Shown piece after piece: positions 63,509 through 64,000 of a stretch of DNA of 64,000 nucleotides. How positions within the stretch are numbered: the stretch's first letter is position 1; the number at the start of each line of letters is the position of its first letter. The notes under the pieces are model-generated. The model made no database searches. It was given only the letters and a program-made list of their open reading frames with translations, and was not told where the DNA came from. Origin of the DNA: Loxodes magnus (lineage: Eukaryota > Ciliophora > Karyorelictea > Loxodida > Loxodidae); assembly GCA_946699065.1 (NCBI GenBank), contig CAMPDV010000064.1, positions 62,001-126,000 of the forward strand. The letters run 5' to 3'. The translations under genes and the position numbers were made by a program.

Positions 63509-64000
63509 ATGGATCTCCAAAAAAAAGTCAAAAAGCTGAAGAAAGATAATAAGAGATTGATGGAAAAACTAGAAATTGCAGAGGAAATAGAATCGAGACT
63601 CACGACCTAAGAAAGAAATCTTAATGGCTCTTAAAATATTTCATAAGACCAGAACAATTATTCATAACACTAAAAATAGAAACAGAAAGAATCGTTCAAC
63701 AAAATAGAAAAAATAGAAGAAAATTGGCAAAAACTACAGTGTTGGACCTACAAGAATAAGGAAATGATCCAATGATGATTGAAGGAGAAAAAAACTCAAG
63801 ATTTAAACCTAAACGAAAATAAAAAAGATGCTATTATTGTAACTCTCGAATACATCTATGTAAAAGATGCCAAACTTTAAATAAGAATACTGAAACTACT
63901 AGAATAAGTTGGAGAATAAAAAGAGATACAACAACTAAAAACTAAAAAGAGAAAAAGAAAGATTATATTATAACAAATTTGGAAAATATACAAGATGAAA
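63509..64000 (+). CDS. Coiled-coil ORF of the long repeat, copy 2 (partial)
   Basis: From ATG 63509 the frame stays open to the window edge: QKKVKKLKKDNKRLMEKLEI, KIEKIEENWQKLQ, then KKDAIIVTLEYIYVKDAKLQ running straight into RILKLLEQVGEQKE. Unlike copy 1 it is not frameshifted. The layout of coiled coil plus a short mixed alpha/beta-like segment would suit a nucleic-acid-binding ORF1 protein, but no family was recognised. Confidence 0.5.

Larger units (their letters stand above)
62040..64000. repeat. Long dispersed direct repeat, copy 2 (runs off the window)
   Basis: This matches 18104-20064 from AACTTATTAATAAG onward with scattered substitutions and small indels. It carries the same two ORFs. 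The left border is sharp and abuts the gag-like ORF ending at 62035. Confidence 0.85.

Overview
This window is very AT-rich (roughly 80% by eye) and comes from a ciliate with an unusual genetic code. Several independent, well-conserved proteins can be read only if TAA and TAG mean glutamine and TGA means tryptophan. In both LINE reverse transcriptases the conserved INETW and NWRPI tryptophans are TGA; a kinase and a family of F-box/leucine-rich-repeat proteins also contain in-frame TGA at plausible tryptophan positions. The same codons appear to end genes: three F-box genes have exactly the same length (1839 bp) and stop at the same place, two with TGA and one with TAA. Such dual use is known from the heterotrich Condylostoma, and for TGA from karyorelicts. 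Ordinary ORF finding fails here because almost no stop codons are usable. I recognised genes from family motifs, copy-to-copy alignment and purine-first codon bias.

Layout. (1) 0.9-2.6 kb: an F-box/LRR gene cut off by a degraded 6.5-kb non-LTR retrotransposon, LINE copy 1 (2.65-9.2 kb), which carries a GC-rich insertion. (2) 10.4-13.4 kb: a protein kinase fused to MORN repeats, with a recent 507-bp internal duplication. (3) 13.4-18.1 kb: poorly resolved, probably with minus-strand coding pieces. (4) 18.1-20.1 kb: a segment repeated at 62.0-64.0 kb, holding a dynein-tail-like fragment and a coiled-coil ORF. (5) 21-61 kb: seven further minus-strand F-box/LRR genes plus a fragment, one every 4-11 kb, each full-length copy preceded by the same TATA-like promoter block. 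Between them lie gag-like zinc-knuckle ORFs, three copies of a SINE-like element, short GC-rich elements and, at 50.6-57.5 kb, an intact 2172-codon LINE (copy 2).

Together the window reads as a tandem F-box/LRR array, probably substrate receptors of SCF-type ubiquitin ligases, evolving by duplication and gene conversion and heavily colonised by retroelements. The LINE and several short elements share a 3' hairpin followed by TTTA repeats, which suggests that the short elements are mobilised by a LINE. No telomeres, rRNA, tRNA or CRISPR were seen. I cannot tell whether this is germline or somatic DNA.
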